Part shown: piece by piece, positions 28,186 to 36,055 of the stretch
Position numbering within the stretch: position 1 is the stretch's first letter
Layout: the number at the start of each line of letters is the position of its first letter
NCBI GenBank assembly: GCA_963848415.1
Contig: CAWKDN010000001.1
Coordinates: forward strand, 1,922,001-1,986,000
DNA from: CAVQBC01 sp963848415
Lineage (GTDB): Bacteria; Actinomycetota; Thermoleophilia; Solirubrobacterales; Solirubrobacteraceae
Direction of reading: 5' to 3'
DNA: 64,000 nt
The notes under the pieces: model-generated
Told to the model about the DNA's origin: nothing
What the model saw: the letters and a program-made list of their open reading frames with translations, nothing else
Database searches by the model: none
Program-made: the position numbers and the translations under genes

Positions 28186-28287
28186 CGCCGACGACGCTAG
28201 CAATCCGGACGAATCAGCATAAGCGGAAGGTTTCATCCGCTACGGAGCGGGCAGAGACAGGAGCAGCCGACCGAAAGGACCCACCAG

Positions 28288-28812
28288 ATGACCCTGGACG
28301 AGACCACCCGGCCGCTGCCGCCCGACGACGGCACGCGCCGGCAGACCGTCGCCGATCCCGACGATGCCGAGCTCACCCACCTCGCGGTCGTCGGCGACAC
28401 GTACACGATCCTGCTCTCCGGCGAGGACACCGACGGGCGCTACGCGCTGATCGACATGGTCATCCCGGCCGGCGGCGGGCCGCCGCCGCACCGCCACGAC
28501 TTCGAGGAGATGTTCCACGTGCTCGAGGGCGCGGCGCGCTTCACGGTGCGCGACCAGACGGCCGAGCTCGCCACCGGAGAGACGGTGAACGTCCCCGCCA
28601 ACGTCCCGCACGCGTTCGCCAACCCGACGGATGGACCGATCCGCCTGCTGTGCATGGTCGCGCCGGCCGGGTTGGAGGCCTACTTCGCCGAGTTCGGCGA
28701 CCCGGTGGACAGCCGGACCGCGCCGGCGCCGCAGCTCAGCGAGGACGAGCAGAAGCAGCGCATGCAGACCGCCGAACGGGCCGCGCCCGCCTACGGCATC
28801 GAGAACCTCTAG
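28288..28812 (+). CDS. Cupin-domain protein
   Basis: This 174-residue single cupin has an intact metal site: GGPPPHRHDFEEMFHVLEG gives the His-x-His...Glu...His set, and the second motif is VPANVPHAFAN. It may be a small dioxygenase or sensor. The ribosome site aaagga precedes the ATG. A TetR gene follows after 8 bp, so the two are probably one transcript and the regulator likely controls it. Confidence 0.82.
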   Translation: MTLDETTRPLPPDDGTRRQTVADPDDAELTHLAVVGDTYTILLSGEDTDGRYALIDMVIPAGGGPPPHRHDFEEMFHVLEGAARFTVRDQTAELATGETVNVPANVPHAFANPTDGPIRLLCMVAPAGLEAYFAEFGDPVDSRTAPAPQLSEDEQKQRMQTAERAAPAYGIENL

Positions 28813-28820
28813 CGCCGGCG

Positions 28821-29381
28821 ATGCGCAGCGACGCGCGGGCCAATCGCCGGCGCATCCTCGACGCCGCGGTGATCGCCGTCAAGCGGGACGGGCTGAAGGT
28901 CCCGATGGACACGGTCGCGCGAGAGGCGGGCGTCGGCGTGGGCACGCTGTATCGCCACTTCCCCGATCGCGAAGAGCTGCTGGCCGGCCTCACCGAGCGC
29001 TCCTTCGAGCTCGTGCTGGAGAACGCCCGGCTCGCCGCGGCGACGGACGGCCCCGGCATCGGCGCCATCGCCGCGTTCCTCTCCGCCACCATCGAGGATC
29101 GCGCGGAGCTCGTCCTCCCGCTCCACGGTGGACCGCCCACGCTCGATCGCCGGTCCTCCGCGCTGCAGGCCGAGGTCCGCGATCTGCTCGAGCGCATCCT
29201 CCGCCGGGCGCGTGAGGATGGCTCGGTGCGCCGAGACGTGACGGGGATCGACGTGATCCTCTTCGGCGCGATGCTTGCGCAGCCGCTGCCGCACGTCCCC
29301 GACTGGGAGCACGTCGCCTCACGCCAGGCGCAGATCTTCCTTTCCGGCCTCGCCGACGTCGACGCGCTGCAGCTGCCCTGA
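28821..29381 (+). CDS. TetR-family transcriptional regulator
   Basis: This 186-residue TetR protein has an N-terminal helix-turn-helix at residues 5-50 (NRRRILDAAVIA, TVAREAGVGVGTLYRHFPDREEL), followed by a helical ligand domain typical of the family. The start ATG lies 8 bp after the cupin stop. It probably represses the cupin transcript, an inference from linkage. It lies just upstream of the SLOG/SLATT genes, but a 61-bp gap with a TANNNT box separates them. Confidence 0.9.
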   Translation: MRSDARANRRRILDAAVIAVKRDGLKVPMDTVAREAGVGVGTLYRHFPDREELLAGLTERSFELVLENARLAAATDGPGIGAIAAFLSATIEDRAELVLPLHGGPPTLDRRSSALQAEVRDLLERILRRAREDGSVRRDVTGIDVILFGAMLAQPLPHVPDWEHVASRQAQIFLSGLADVDALQLP

Positions 29382-29442
29382 CCCGGGGTCCCGGTCGCGA
29401 CCCTGGCAGCCGCCCCGGGGGCGCAATACGCTCCGCCGACCG

Positions 29443-30153
29443 GTGCCCGTGGAAGCCGACATCCGCGCCGTGACGGTCCCGCTGGCGCCGGGACGCGTCG
29501 CGCGGGTCGTCTTCGCAGCGACCGAGGCGGATCCCGAGGCGGTGGCCGCGCGGCTGGAGCTCGCGCCCGCCGCGGCGCTCGTCGTCGTCAACGGCAGCGG
29601 CGCCGAGCTCGAGCCCGGCCTCGCCCGGCGGCTCGCCGACGGCTTCGGCGCGGTCCTGGACGCGGTGTCCGCCGACCGGCTGGTCACCGTGCTCAGCGGC
29701 GGCACGGACGCCGGCGTGTTCGCCGTCCTGGGCAGCGCGCTCGGCGACCGGGACGGCCAGGCGGTCGGGGTGGTGCCGGACGGATGCGTCACGTGGCCCG
29801 GCCGCGCAGCGGACGGTGACCGCGTCGCGCTCGAGCCTCACCACACGCGTGCGGTCCTGGTCGCCGGCTCCGAGTGGGGCGACGAGACCGCGATGATGCT
29901 CGGCCTCGCCGCCACGCTGAGCGCCAAGGTGCCTGCCGTCGTGATCGTCGCCGGCGGCGGCGAGGTCACCCGGCGAGAGGTGCTGGGCCACGCGCGGGCC
30001 GGTCGCCCGCTCGTCCTGTTGCGCGGCTCGGGGCGGCTGGCCGACGAGCTCGCCGCCGCGCCTGACCTCGACCGGGCCGCGGTCGACGTGGTCGATCTCG
30101 CCGACGGGCCCGGGCCGCTGGTGGCCGCGGTCCGCCGGCGGCTGAGCAGGTAG
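29443..30153 (+). CDS. SLOG-superfamily LSDAT (TRPM-like) nucleotide-sensor protein
   Basis: This 236-residue Rossmannoid protein matches the prokaryotic LSDAT branch of the SLOG superfamily, whose eukaryotic relative is the TRPM N-terminal SLOG domain. Seen here: GGTDAG at 86-91, GSEWG at 142-146, a Gly loop VAGGGEVTRREV (169-180) and RGSGRLADELA (194-204), which form the expected nucleotide-binding face. It is the first gene of a unit with two SLATT genes (2-bp gap, then 8-bp overlap), and a TIR gene is convergent. SLOG proteins in such contexts are thought to bind or process NAD-derived nucleotides. The GTG at 29443 was chosen for the TACGCT box 10 nt upstream. GTG at 29449 is an alternative. 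Confidence 0.8.
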   Translation: MPVEADIRAVTVPLAPGRVARVVFAATEADPEAVAARLELAPAAALVVVNGSGAELEPGLARRLADGFGAVLDAVSADRLVTVLSGGTDAGVFAVLGSALGDRDGQAVGVVPDGCVTWPGRAADGDRVALEPHHTRAVLVAGSEWGDETAMMLGLAATLSAKVPAVVIVAGGGEVTRREVLGHARAGRPLVLLRGSGRLADELAAAPDLDRAAVDVVDLADGPGPLVAAVRRRLSR

Positions 30154-30155
30154 CC

Positions 30156-30665
30156 GTGCCCGGCCCGACGCTGCTCCGGCGGTTTCCCAGGCTCAGGGCG
30201 CGGCCGGCCGCGCACCCGATCGTGCCGCCGGCCCGGCGTGCGGACTACCCCGCGCTCGAGCGCGACTTCGCCGTCCTGGACGCCGAGCTCGTCCCGCGCT
30301 TCGAGGCGCTCGACGTCGAGGCGGGGCGGGCGCAGAACGGCTTCCGGCTCGCGCAGCTCCTGCTGATCCTCGGCGGCCTGGCCGCCACGGTGCTCGGGGC
30401 GATCCAGGCCGTGCAGGGGCAGGGGAGCTGGGCGGGCTTCGCCGAGGCCGGGGTGGTGGCGGTGCTCGGCGCCGTGCTCGCCATCTCCGGCGACCTACGC
30501 GTCAAGCACGACTACCTCGACTCGCGCCTGCGGGCCGAGCGGCTGCGGGCCGAGTACTTCCTCTTCCTCTCGCGCGCGGCCGACTACAGCGGCCGTGAGG
30601 ACCACGATGCCGCGAAGGTGCTGCGCCGGCGCGTGCGGAGCATCACCGGGGGCTCACTTGACTGA
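30156..30665 (+). CDS. SLATT-type 2-TM protein (DUF4231-like)
   Basis: This 169-residue protein has a basic N-terminus, a helical segment (residues 26-60, YPALERDFAVLDAELVPRFE), then two TM helices (about 63-86 LAQLLLILGGLAATVLGAI, and about 95-115) and a long C-terminal amphipathic helix (LDSRLRAERLRAEYFLFL). This order is that of SLATT domains, predicted pore-forming effectors associated with SLOG and nucleotide-signalling enzymes. The GTG start lies 2 bp after the SLOG stop. It differs clearly in sequence from the next SLATT gene. The pore-forming role is known only as a prediction for the family. Confidence 0.72.
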   Translation: MPGPTLLRRFPRLRARPAAHPIVPPARRADYPALERDFAVLDAELVPRFEALDVEAGRAQNGFRLAQLLLILGGLAATVLGAIQAVQGQGSWAGFAEAGVVAVLGAVLAISGDLRVKHDYLDSRLRAERLRAEYFLFLSRAADYSGREDHDAAKVLRRRVRSITGGSLD

Positions 30666-31128
30666 GCGCCACGAGCAGGCCGGGGCGCTCTACCGCCGCC
30701 ACCGGATCGCCGACCAGCTCGACAGCTTCTACCGGCCGGCGGCGGCGGAGTACCGGGCGGCGCGCCGGCAGGTCGTGCTGCTCAACGGCGTCCTGCTCAT
30801 GCTCGCCGCGGTCAGCGGGGTGCTGGCGGGCGCGGACGTCGACCCGGACGGGCTCTGGAGCGTGCTGGCGATCGCCTTCCCCGCGGTCGCGACCGCGCTC
30901 GCCGCCTACGACGGGGTCTACGCCTTCGACCGCGTCGGGCGCCTCTACCAGGATGCGATCGACTCGCTCGACAATCTCGAGCCGCCCGAGGGCGCGGACC
31001 CCGACGCCCTGCGCACCTACGTCGAGGCCGCCGAGGCGATCATGCGCCGCGAGCAGGGTCAGTGGGGACAGCTGACGAGCGACATCGCGCTCGTCCAGCA
31101 CGCGCCGGGGCGATCGAAGGAGGGGTGA
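30658..31128 (+). CDS. Second SLATT-type 2-TM protein
   Basis: This 156-residue protein has a helical N-terminus (RIADQLDSFYRPAAAEYRAA), TM1 about 43-63 (VVLLNGVLLMLAAVSGVLAG), TM2 about 69-90 and a C-terminal helix ending REQGQWGQLTSD, a typical SLATT/DUF4231 ending. The TTG start at 30658 was chosen because it overlaps the upstream stop by 8 bp, has ggggg 5-6 nt before it, and yields the conserved N-terminus. No ATG or GTG fits. It ends 3 bp from the convergent TIR gene. Together with the first SLATT it could form a hetero-oligomeric channel, by inference. Confidence 0.72.
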   Translation: MTERHEQAGALYRRHRIADQLDSFYRPAAAEYRAARRQVVLLNGVLLMLAAVSGVLAGADVDPDGLWSVLAIAFPAVATALAAYDGVYAFDRVGRLYQDAIDSLDNLEPPEGADPDALRTYVEAAEAIMRREQGQWGQLTSDIALVQHAPGRSKEG

Positions 31129-31131
31129 GGC

Positions 31132-32193
31132 TCAGCCGGCCCGGGCGGGCTCGCGGCGGTGCTGCGGGGCGCCCACGTGCGCGACCATGGCGGCGGCCAC
31201 CGCACTGCCGACGATGAGCGCGACGGCCAGCACCTGCAGCGCCCGCGGCTCGCCGAGCAGGCCCTCCGCGTCCGCCCGCTCGATGCCGACGACGATCAGC
31301 CCGGCGAGCACGCCGCCGGCGGCGCCGCCGAGCGCGGCGGCGGCCCGCTCGGCGGTGGGCGCGACCATCGCCCCCGCGATCAGCCCGAGCACGGCGTAGG
31401 CCGGGAAGTAGTCGACGAGGTCGAGCCCGCCGTCGGTGCGCAGCAACGCGGTGATCGCCCCGCCGACGGCGCCGGCCAGCGCGCCGGCCAGCAGGCCCTT
31501 GAGGGCGCTGCGCAGCGCCTCGGGCGCCGACCGGCGCAGGGCGAGCGCGGTCGCGCCCGCCGCGCCGGCGGTCACGAGCGACCACAGCACGACCCACACC
31601 AACGCGAGCCGCGGGACCCACAGCGCGTGCGTGCGGCCCGCCTCCGAGGTCAGCTCGCGAACCGCCTCGTAGGCGGCGATGCCCGGGATCGCGAACAGCA
31701 GCGCTCCGCCGACGCACGCCGCCGCGATCGCCGCGGCCGGCAGCGGCTGGCGCGTGATCCCGTCGCTCAGCCGGTCCATGTCGAAGTCCCAGCGGGTCGC
31801 GCTGAGCTCCTGGGCGTGGCGGCGGGCGAACGCGGCGATCTCGACGGGCAGGTCGGCCGCTCCGGGCATCTGCGCCTCCTGCACCAGCACCGGGATGACA
31901 TTCACGCCGGGCGCCGCGAGGCCTTCCTCGATCTCGAAGCGCACCCAGTCCTCCTCGGCGTGCAGGCGGCGCCGGCCGGCGCTGTCGCGCACGTCGAGCC
32001 AGCGCGGGCCCATCACCACCAGCAGGGCGTCGCACCAGGCGATCGAGCGCCGGATGGCGTCGACGAAGTCCTCCCCGGGGCGGATCTGCACGTCGGTGCG
32101 GACGTCGTGGCCGCGATGCCGGAGCCCGTCGGCGATCCAGCCGGTGTGCCCTTCCCCCTCTTGCCGGCGGTAGCTGATGAACACCCGCGCCAT
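31132..32193 (-). CDS. TIR-domain protein with multi-TM C-terminus
   Basis: This 353-residue protein has a TIR domain at residues 1-150: box 1 RVFISYRRQEG, IRPGEDFVDAI, CDALLVVMGPRWLDV, and the helix DWVRFEIEEGL, where Glu87 is at the position of the NADase catalytic Glu of bacterial TIRs. NVIPVLVQEAQMP follows. The second half has about six hydrophobic segments (from about 158 to 343) and would sit in the membrane. A ribosome site (aggaagg) precedes the ATG. It is convergent to, and 3 bp from, the second SLATT gene. TIR proteins often make signal nucleotides from NAD, and a partnership with the SLOG protein is inferred. Confidence 0.85.
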   Translation of the reverse strand: MARVFISYRRQEGEGHTGWIADGLRHRGHDVRTDVQIRPGEDFVDAIRRSIAWCDALLVVMGPRWLDVRDSAGRRRLHAEEDWVRFEIEEGLAAPGVNVIPVLVQEAQMPGAADLPVEIAAFARRHAQELSATRWDFDMDRLSDGITRQPLPAAAIAAACVGGALLFAIPGIAAYEAVRELTSEAGRTHALWVPRLALVWVVLWSLVTAGAAGATALALRRSAPEALRSALKGLLAGALAGAVGGAITALLRTDGGLDLVDYFPAYAVLGLIAGAMVAPTAERAAAALGGAAGGVLAGLIVVGIERADAEGLLGEPRALQVLAVALIVGSAVAAAMVAHVGAPQHRREPARAG

Positions 32194-32303
32194 GCTGATA
32201 CCAACCTTCCTCGACCGCTCAGAGAAATGCAATCGTCCGAGCGTCGACCCTCGTCCATCCACCTTGGCGCCGCCTTGGCGTGAGCTTGTGGCCAAAGAAG
32301 CGG

Positions 32304-32309
32304 TAGCGT
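32304..32309 (+). promoter_or_regulatory. TANNNT box (TAGCGT) for leaderless start
   Basis: TAGCGT ends 7 nt before the ATG of the hydrolase at 32317. It is one of several such boxes in the window placed 6-10 nt before starts, in accord with leaderless transcription known in actinobacteria. Confidence 0.5.
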
Positions 32310-32316
32310 CGCGGCC

Positions 32317-33132
32317 ATGAGCCAAGTCGCAGAAGTGGAGACGCTCGCGGGCGAACAGGGGGAGATCGCGGTCAGCGTCTGGCCCAACCCGGACGCCAGG
32401 GTCCTCGTCATCCTCGTCCACGGGTACGGCGAGCACCTCGGTCGCTACGAGCACGTCGCGGCCTACCTGGTCGAGCGCGGCGCCGTCGTCGCCGGCCCGG
32501 ATCACGTCGGGCATGGGCAATCCGAGGGCGAGCGCGTCCTGGTCACGGACTACGACCTCGTGGCCGAGGACCTCCACGCCGTCGTCGAGCTGATGAAGGC
32601 GCGCCATCCCGGCCTGCCCGTCGTGCTCGTCGGGCACTCGATGGGCGGCATGATCGGCGTCCGCTACGCGCAGCTGCACGGCGAGGAGCTGACCGGCCTG
32701 GTCCTGTCGGGCCCGGTGCTCGGGACGTGGACGGCGGCAACCGACATGCTCGCGCTGGACGAGATCCCGGACGACCCGCTCGACGTGTCCACGCTCTCGC
32801 GCGACCCGAGCGTCGGCGAGGTCTACAGCGCCGACGAGCTGGTCTGGCACGGGCCGTTCAAGCGCACCACGATCGAGGCGCTGGACGCCGGCCTGCAGAC
32901 GATCAACGCGGGCCCGAAGCTGGGCGCACTGCCGACGCTGTGGGTCCACGGTGAGAACGACCAGCTCGTGCCGCTCGCCGAGTCGCGCACGGGCATCGAG
33001 ACGCTCGAGTTCTCAGACCTCGAGGAGGTCATCTACCCGGACGCCCGCCACGAGGTCTTCAACGAGATCAACAAGGCCGAGGTGCTCGGCAAGACGGCGG
33101 ACTTCATCGACCGGGTGACCGCCGCGCGCTGA
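32317..33132 (+). CDS. Alpha/beta hydrolase, monoacylglycerol lipase-like
   Basis: This 271-residue hydrolase resembles the monoglyceride lipase group. HGYGEHLGRY forms the oxyanion region at residues 35-44, the nucleophile is Ser108 in GHSMGG, the acid is in HGENDQLVPL and the His in DARHEVFNE. Family-typical VAGPDHVGHGQSEG is present. No signal peptide is seen, so a cytosolic lipase is expected. A TAGCGT box lies 7 nt before the ATG. It diverges from the TIR gene and ends at a strong hairpin shared with the convergent gene. Confidence 0.92.
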   Translation: MSQVAEVETLAGEQGEIAVSVWPNPDARVLVILVHGYGEHLGRYEHVAAYLVERGAVVAGPDHVGHGQSEGERVLVTDYDLVAEDLHAVVELMKARHPGLPVVLVGHSMGGMIGVRYAQLHGEELTGLVLSGPVLGTWTAATDMLALDEIPDDPLDVSTLSRDPSVGEVYSADELVWHGPFKRTTIEALDAGLQTINAGPKLGALPTLWVHGENDQLVPLAESRTGIETLEFSDLEEVIYPDARHEVFNEINKAEVLGKTADFIDRVTAAR

Positions 33133-33149
33133 GTCGCGCGCGTCGGTCC

Positions 33150-33180
33150 CGCGCGGGCGGCTCGGTCCGCCGCCCGCGCG
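33150..33180. terminator. Strong hairpin between convergent genes
   Basis: A perfect 12-bp GC stem (33150-33161 with 33169-33180) encloses a 7-nt loop, tcggtcc. It lies between two convergent stop codons with 18 and 13 bp on either side, so it probably terminates both transcripts. There is no T-run, as is common in high-GC genomes. Confidence 0.7.
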
Positions 33181-33192
33181 CGGACACGGGAC

Positions 33193-34740
33193 TCAGCGTC
33201 GCCCGCCGCCGCGGCCCGGGACGTCGGAGGCCACGGCCTCGGCGACCAGCTTGTGGCCGTCCGCCCGCGTCAGGAAGCGGTCGGCGACCAGATCGGCGAC
33301 GTTGCGCTGCACGGCGCGCACGTAGGACCCCTTCGTCGGATAGAGCTCGTCGATCAGCGCCTGGTCGAAGGGCACCTCGTAGCCGGCGATGAAGCAGAAC
33401 GACGCGCCGGTCGCCGTGCCGAACCACGTGCTGGTCGGGACGTCGAGGTAGGGCGAGCGCAGGCCGCCCTGGACGTTGCCGAACTCGTCCAGCACCGGCG
33501 CGGGCGTCGCGCCCGCGACGAGGATCGGCTCCGCCCGCGGCGGCGGCAGCTCGTCGCGCACCCACAGGTCGAGGTTCTGCAGCGCGGCGTTGAAGTGGAT
33601 CGAGCTCGGGAAGCGGCTGCGCGGGCCCTCGTTGCACGCGCTCGGCGGCACCGCCCGGCCGGCCTGGACGATGTCCTCGGGCGCGGCCGAGTAGTACAGC
33701 TCGTCCGGCGTCGCGTGCCCGGCGCCCGCCATCTCGTAGTGGCGGTGCTGGTCCGGTGGCTCGTCGCCGTCGGGCCGCCGCGACCCGATCCCGGCCAGGT
33801 AGTCCGACTGGGACATGATCCGCATGGCCGGCACGCCGACGTCGCGCAGCTGGCGCCGGGGATCGCTCGCCGGCGGGGCAGACACGCACTGGTTGATCGG
33901 GTAGGCGCCCGCGAAGCCCCCGCCCGCGACGCCGACGATGTAGCCGTCGTAGATCTCCTCGTCGGCGACCAGCGGGTGGATCGCGTTGATGTAGTTGACG
34001 AGGTAGCCGCCGGTCTGCGAGTAGCCCCAGCCGTAGGCCTTCTCCACGTCGGACGCGCGCCGAGCGCCGCGGCCATAGGCGAGCGGGTTGGAGTCGGCCT
34101 CGCTCTTCAGCCACGTGCCGACCTGGCTGTAGATGTCCCAGATCAGCCCGCGCTCGGTGTCGCGCGTGTCGGGCGCGGCAACCTGGCACTTGGCGGGGTC
34201 GTCGTCTTCGAGCGGGTTGGCGAAGGAGAGCGCCGCGTAGCGCTGCGGGTCGAAGGTCTTCAGCGCGTCGATCGCGACCGGCTTGGCCGTGATCCCCACC
34301 CACACGTCGCCCGAGCGGGTGAACTGCTCGCGCGAGATCGCCCAGCCGATGTTGAGGTCGAACAGGTTGGAGGGGTTGAGCATCTCCACCACGACGTTGC
34401 CGCTCAGCTTCGTGCGCTTGCGCGGGCGGCGCACCAGCACGCGCGTCGTGTACGGCGCGTCCGGGGTGCGCACGACGGCCGGACCGGGGGCCGGCCAGCT
34501 GTAGACGTTGGCCGTGCCGCTGACGAGGTATTCCTCCTCGACGTAGCCCTTGGCCGCGAGGTCCTCCGGGACGAGCTGATGATCGGCCGCGCCGAAGGGA
34601 TAGGACTCCGCGGTCGCGGGCAACGGCCCGACGACCTTGGGCACCGCCGTGTCGGCGCTCGCCGGGCTCGCACCCAGCGCCGCCGCACACGCCGTCGCGG
34701 CCAACACCCCGAGCGCTCGCGTCACGCCTCGTACCTTCAC
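33193..34740 (-). CDS. Secreted alpha/beta hydrolase-domain protein (PF20091-like)
   Basis: This 515-residue exported protein has a signal peptide at residues 1-30 (VLAATACAAALGASPASA). The mature part carries VVEMLNPSNLFDLNIGWAIS, the nucleophile elbow GYSQTGGYLVNYINAIHP and HYEMAGAGHATPDELYYSA with the probable catalytic His. This fits the large actinobacterial hydrolase-domain family whose substrates are not known. The ATG at 34740 gives a basic start (MKVRGVTRA). It ends at the bidirectional hairpin. Confidence 0.85.
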   Translation of the reverse strand: MKVRGVTRALGVLAATACAAALGASPASADTAVPKVVGPLPATAESYPFGAADHQLVPEDLAAKGYVEEEYLVSGTANVYSWPAPGPAVVRTPDAPYTTRVLVRRPRKRTKLSGNVVVEMLNPSNLFDLNIGWAISREQFTRSGDVWVGITAKPVAIDALKTFDPQRYAALSFANPLEDDDPAKCQVAAPDTRDTERGLIWDIYSQVGTWLKSEADSNPLAYGRGARRASDVEKAYGWGYSQTGGYLVNYINAIHPLVADEEIYDGYIVGVAGGGFAGAYPINQCVSAPPASDPRRQLRDVGVPAMRIMSQSDYLAGIGSRRPDGDEPPDQHRHYEMAGAGHATPDELYYSAAPEDIVQAGRAVPPSACNEGPRSRFPSSIHFNAALQNLDLWVRDELPPPRAEPILVAGATPAPVLDEFGNVQGGLRSPYLDVPTSTWFGTATGASFCFIAGYEVPFDQALIDELYPTKGSYVRAVQRNVADLVADRFLTRADGHKLVAEAVASDVPGRGGGRR

Positions 34741-34825
34741 CCTGACCTCCCGGATCGACCCTGCCGGTGCTCCCGCGCACCGGTCGACAGCGGCGGGGAA
34801 TCTACTGCCTGATTGATGGAGAGGT

Positions 34826-35965
34826 TCAGGCGGCGAGCGCGGGGGCCAGATCTCGCGCCGGCTCGATCCCCCAGCGGGCGGCCAGGGCCGCGAGCTCCGG
34901 AGAGATGGTCCACCGGTCAGGGAGGGCGTCGCCCTCGTGGTCGACCGCCGCGCCCTTGAGGCGCATGCTGCCCGTGTTGTCGCCGATGGCGCGGATCGCG
35001 TCGACCTCGTCGGCGGTCAGCGCGATCGCCCCGGTCACCGCGGCGAGCTCCGCGCGCTTGACCTCGATCGGCTTGGCGTCCGGGCCCGGCTCCTGGATCA
35101 GCGTCGGCGCGACGCAGCGGACGGCCGGGTGGGCGAGGTCCCACTGGCAGGCGAGCTGCAGCGGGGTCAGCCCGTGGCGCTCGCCGATCGGCCGCATCCG
35201 CTCGAGGCGCTCCAGGCCGGCCTCGATCCAGCCGGTGGGGCGGAAGGTCCGGTGGTCGTGCTCGGCGAAGCGGTGGCCGGGGCGGACGTCGTCGTGGAAG
35301 AGGCCGCCGTAGTCGACGACGCGCGCGAGCACGGAGACGCCGTGGCGCTCGGCGGCTCCCAGGACGAGCTCGCCCGGCCACGGCTCGAGCGGGTTGAGGA
35401 TCACCATCGCCCAGTCGATGCGGTCACCGAAGCGCTCGAAGCAGGCGATCAGGTCCAGCGTGAAGCCGTTGGCGGGGCCGGGGGCGACGCCGATGTGCGT
35501 GGCCAGGCCGGCGTCGCGCAGGGCCGCCATCCCGTCCCACACCGCCTCGCTGGTGTAGCCGGTGCGGTCGGGGTTGTGCAGCAGCAGCAGGTCGAACGCG
35601 CTCGCCCCGAGGCGCTCGAGGCTGCGCTCGGTCGCCATCCGCAGGTAGCCGGCGTAGGCGCCGGGCCCGCGCAGGCCGGGGTCGGTGAAGCGCGGGAAGC
35701 CCTTCGCGCCCGCCCGCTCGCCCTCGTAGAAGTCGTGGCCGACGGCGCCGGCCAGGCAGTAGGCCGAGCGGTCGAGCCCGGCGAGCGCGCCGCCGAGCAG
35801 CCGGTCGGCCTCGCCGGCGCCGTAGGTGTCGGCGGTGAGCACCGTGCCGATGCCGTGGCCGGGGCGCAGCAGCGCGCTGAGCCGCTCGTCGTCCAGCGGC
35901 TCGCCGAAGCGCATGAAGCGCCCACCGCTCCAGGTCCCGACGGCGGTGGGAGTGGGCTCGGGCAT
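34826..35965 (-). CDS. Aldo/keto reductase family protein
   Basis: This 379-residue TIM-barrel oxidoreductase resembles the aldo/keto reductases. Seen are the early strand GIGTVLTADTYGAGEADRLL, which replaces the usual DTA..Y pattern, a Lys/His region AGAVGHDFYEG, DLLLLHNPDRTG and ATHIGVAPGPANGF. C-terminal residues may form a helical extension (about 330-379). The classical Tyr and His of the tetrad are not obvious, so the catalytic status is uncertain. The ATG at 35965 has a TAGAGT box 8 nt upstream and diverges from the SMP-30 gene. Confidence 0.8.
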   Translation of the reverse strand: MPEPTPTAVGTWSGGRFMRFGEPLDDERLSALLRPGHGIGTVLTADTYGAGEADRLLGGALAGLDRSAYCLAGAVGHDFYEGERAGAKGFPRFTDPGLRGPGAYAGYLRMATERSLERLGASAFDLLLLHNPDRTGYTSEAVWDGMAALRDAGLATHIGVAPGPANGFTLDLIACFERFGDRIDWAMVILNPLEPWPGELVLGAAERHGVSVLARVVDYGGLFHDDVRPGHRFAEHDHRTFRPTGWIEAGLERLERMRPIGERHGLTPLQLACQWDLAHPAVRCVAPTLIQEPGPDAKPIEVKRAELAAVTGAIALTADEVDAIRAIGDNTGSMRLKGAAVDHEGDALPDRWTISPELAALAARWGIEPARDLAPALAA

Positions 35966-36055
35966 CGCCGTGCACTCTACGAGGCGTCGAGAACCGCGCG
36001 CCGGCTTCGACAGCCGGGTGAGCATGCCCGTCACCCTTCGTCAGAGGAGCCAGAG

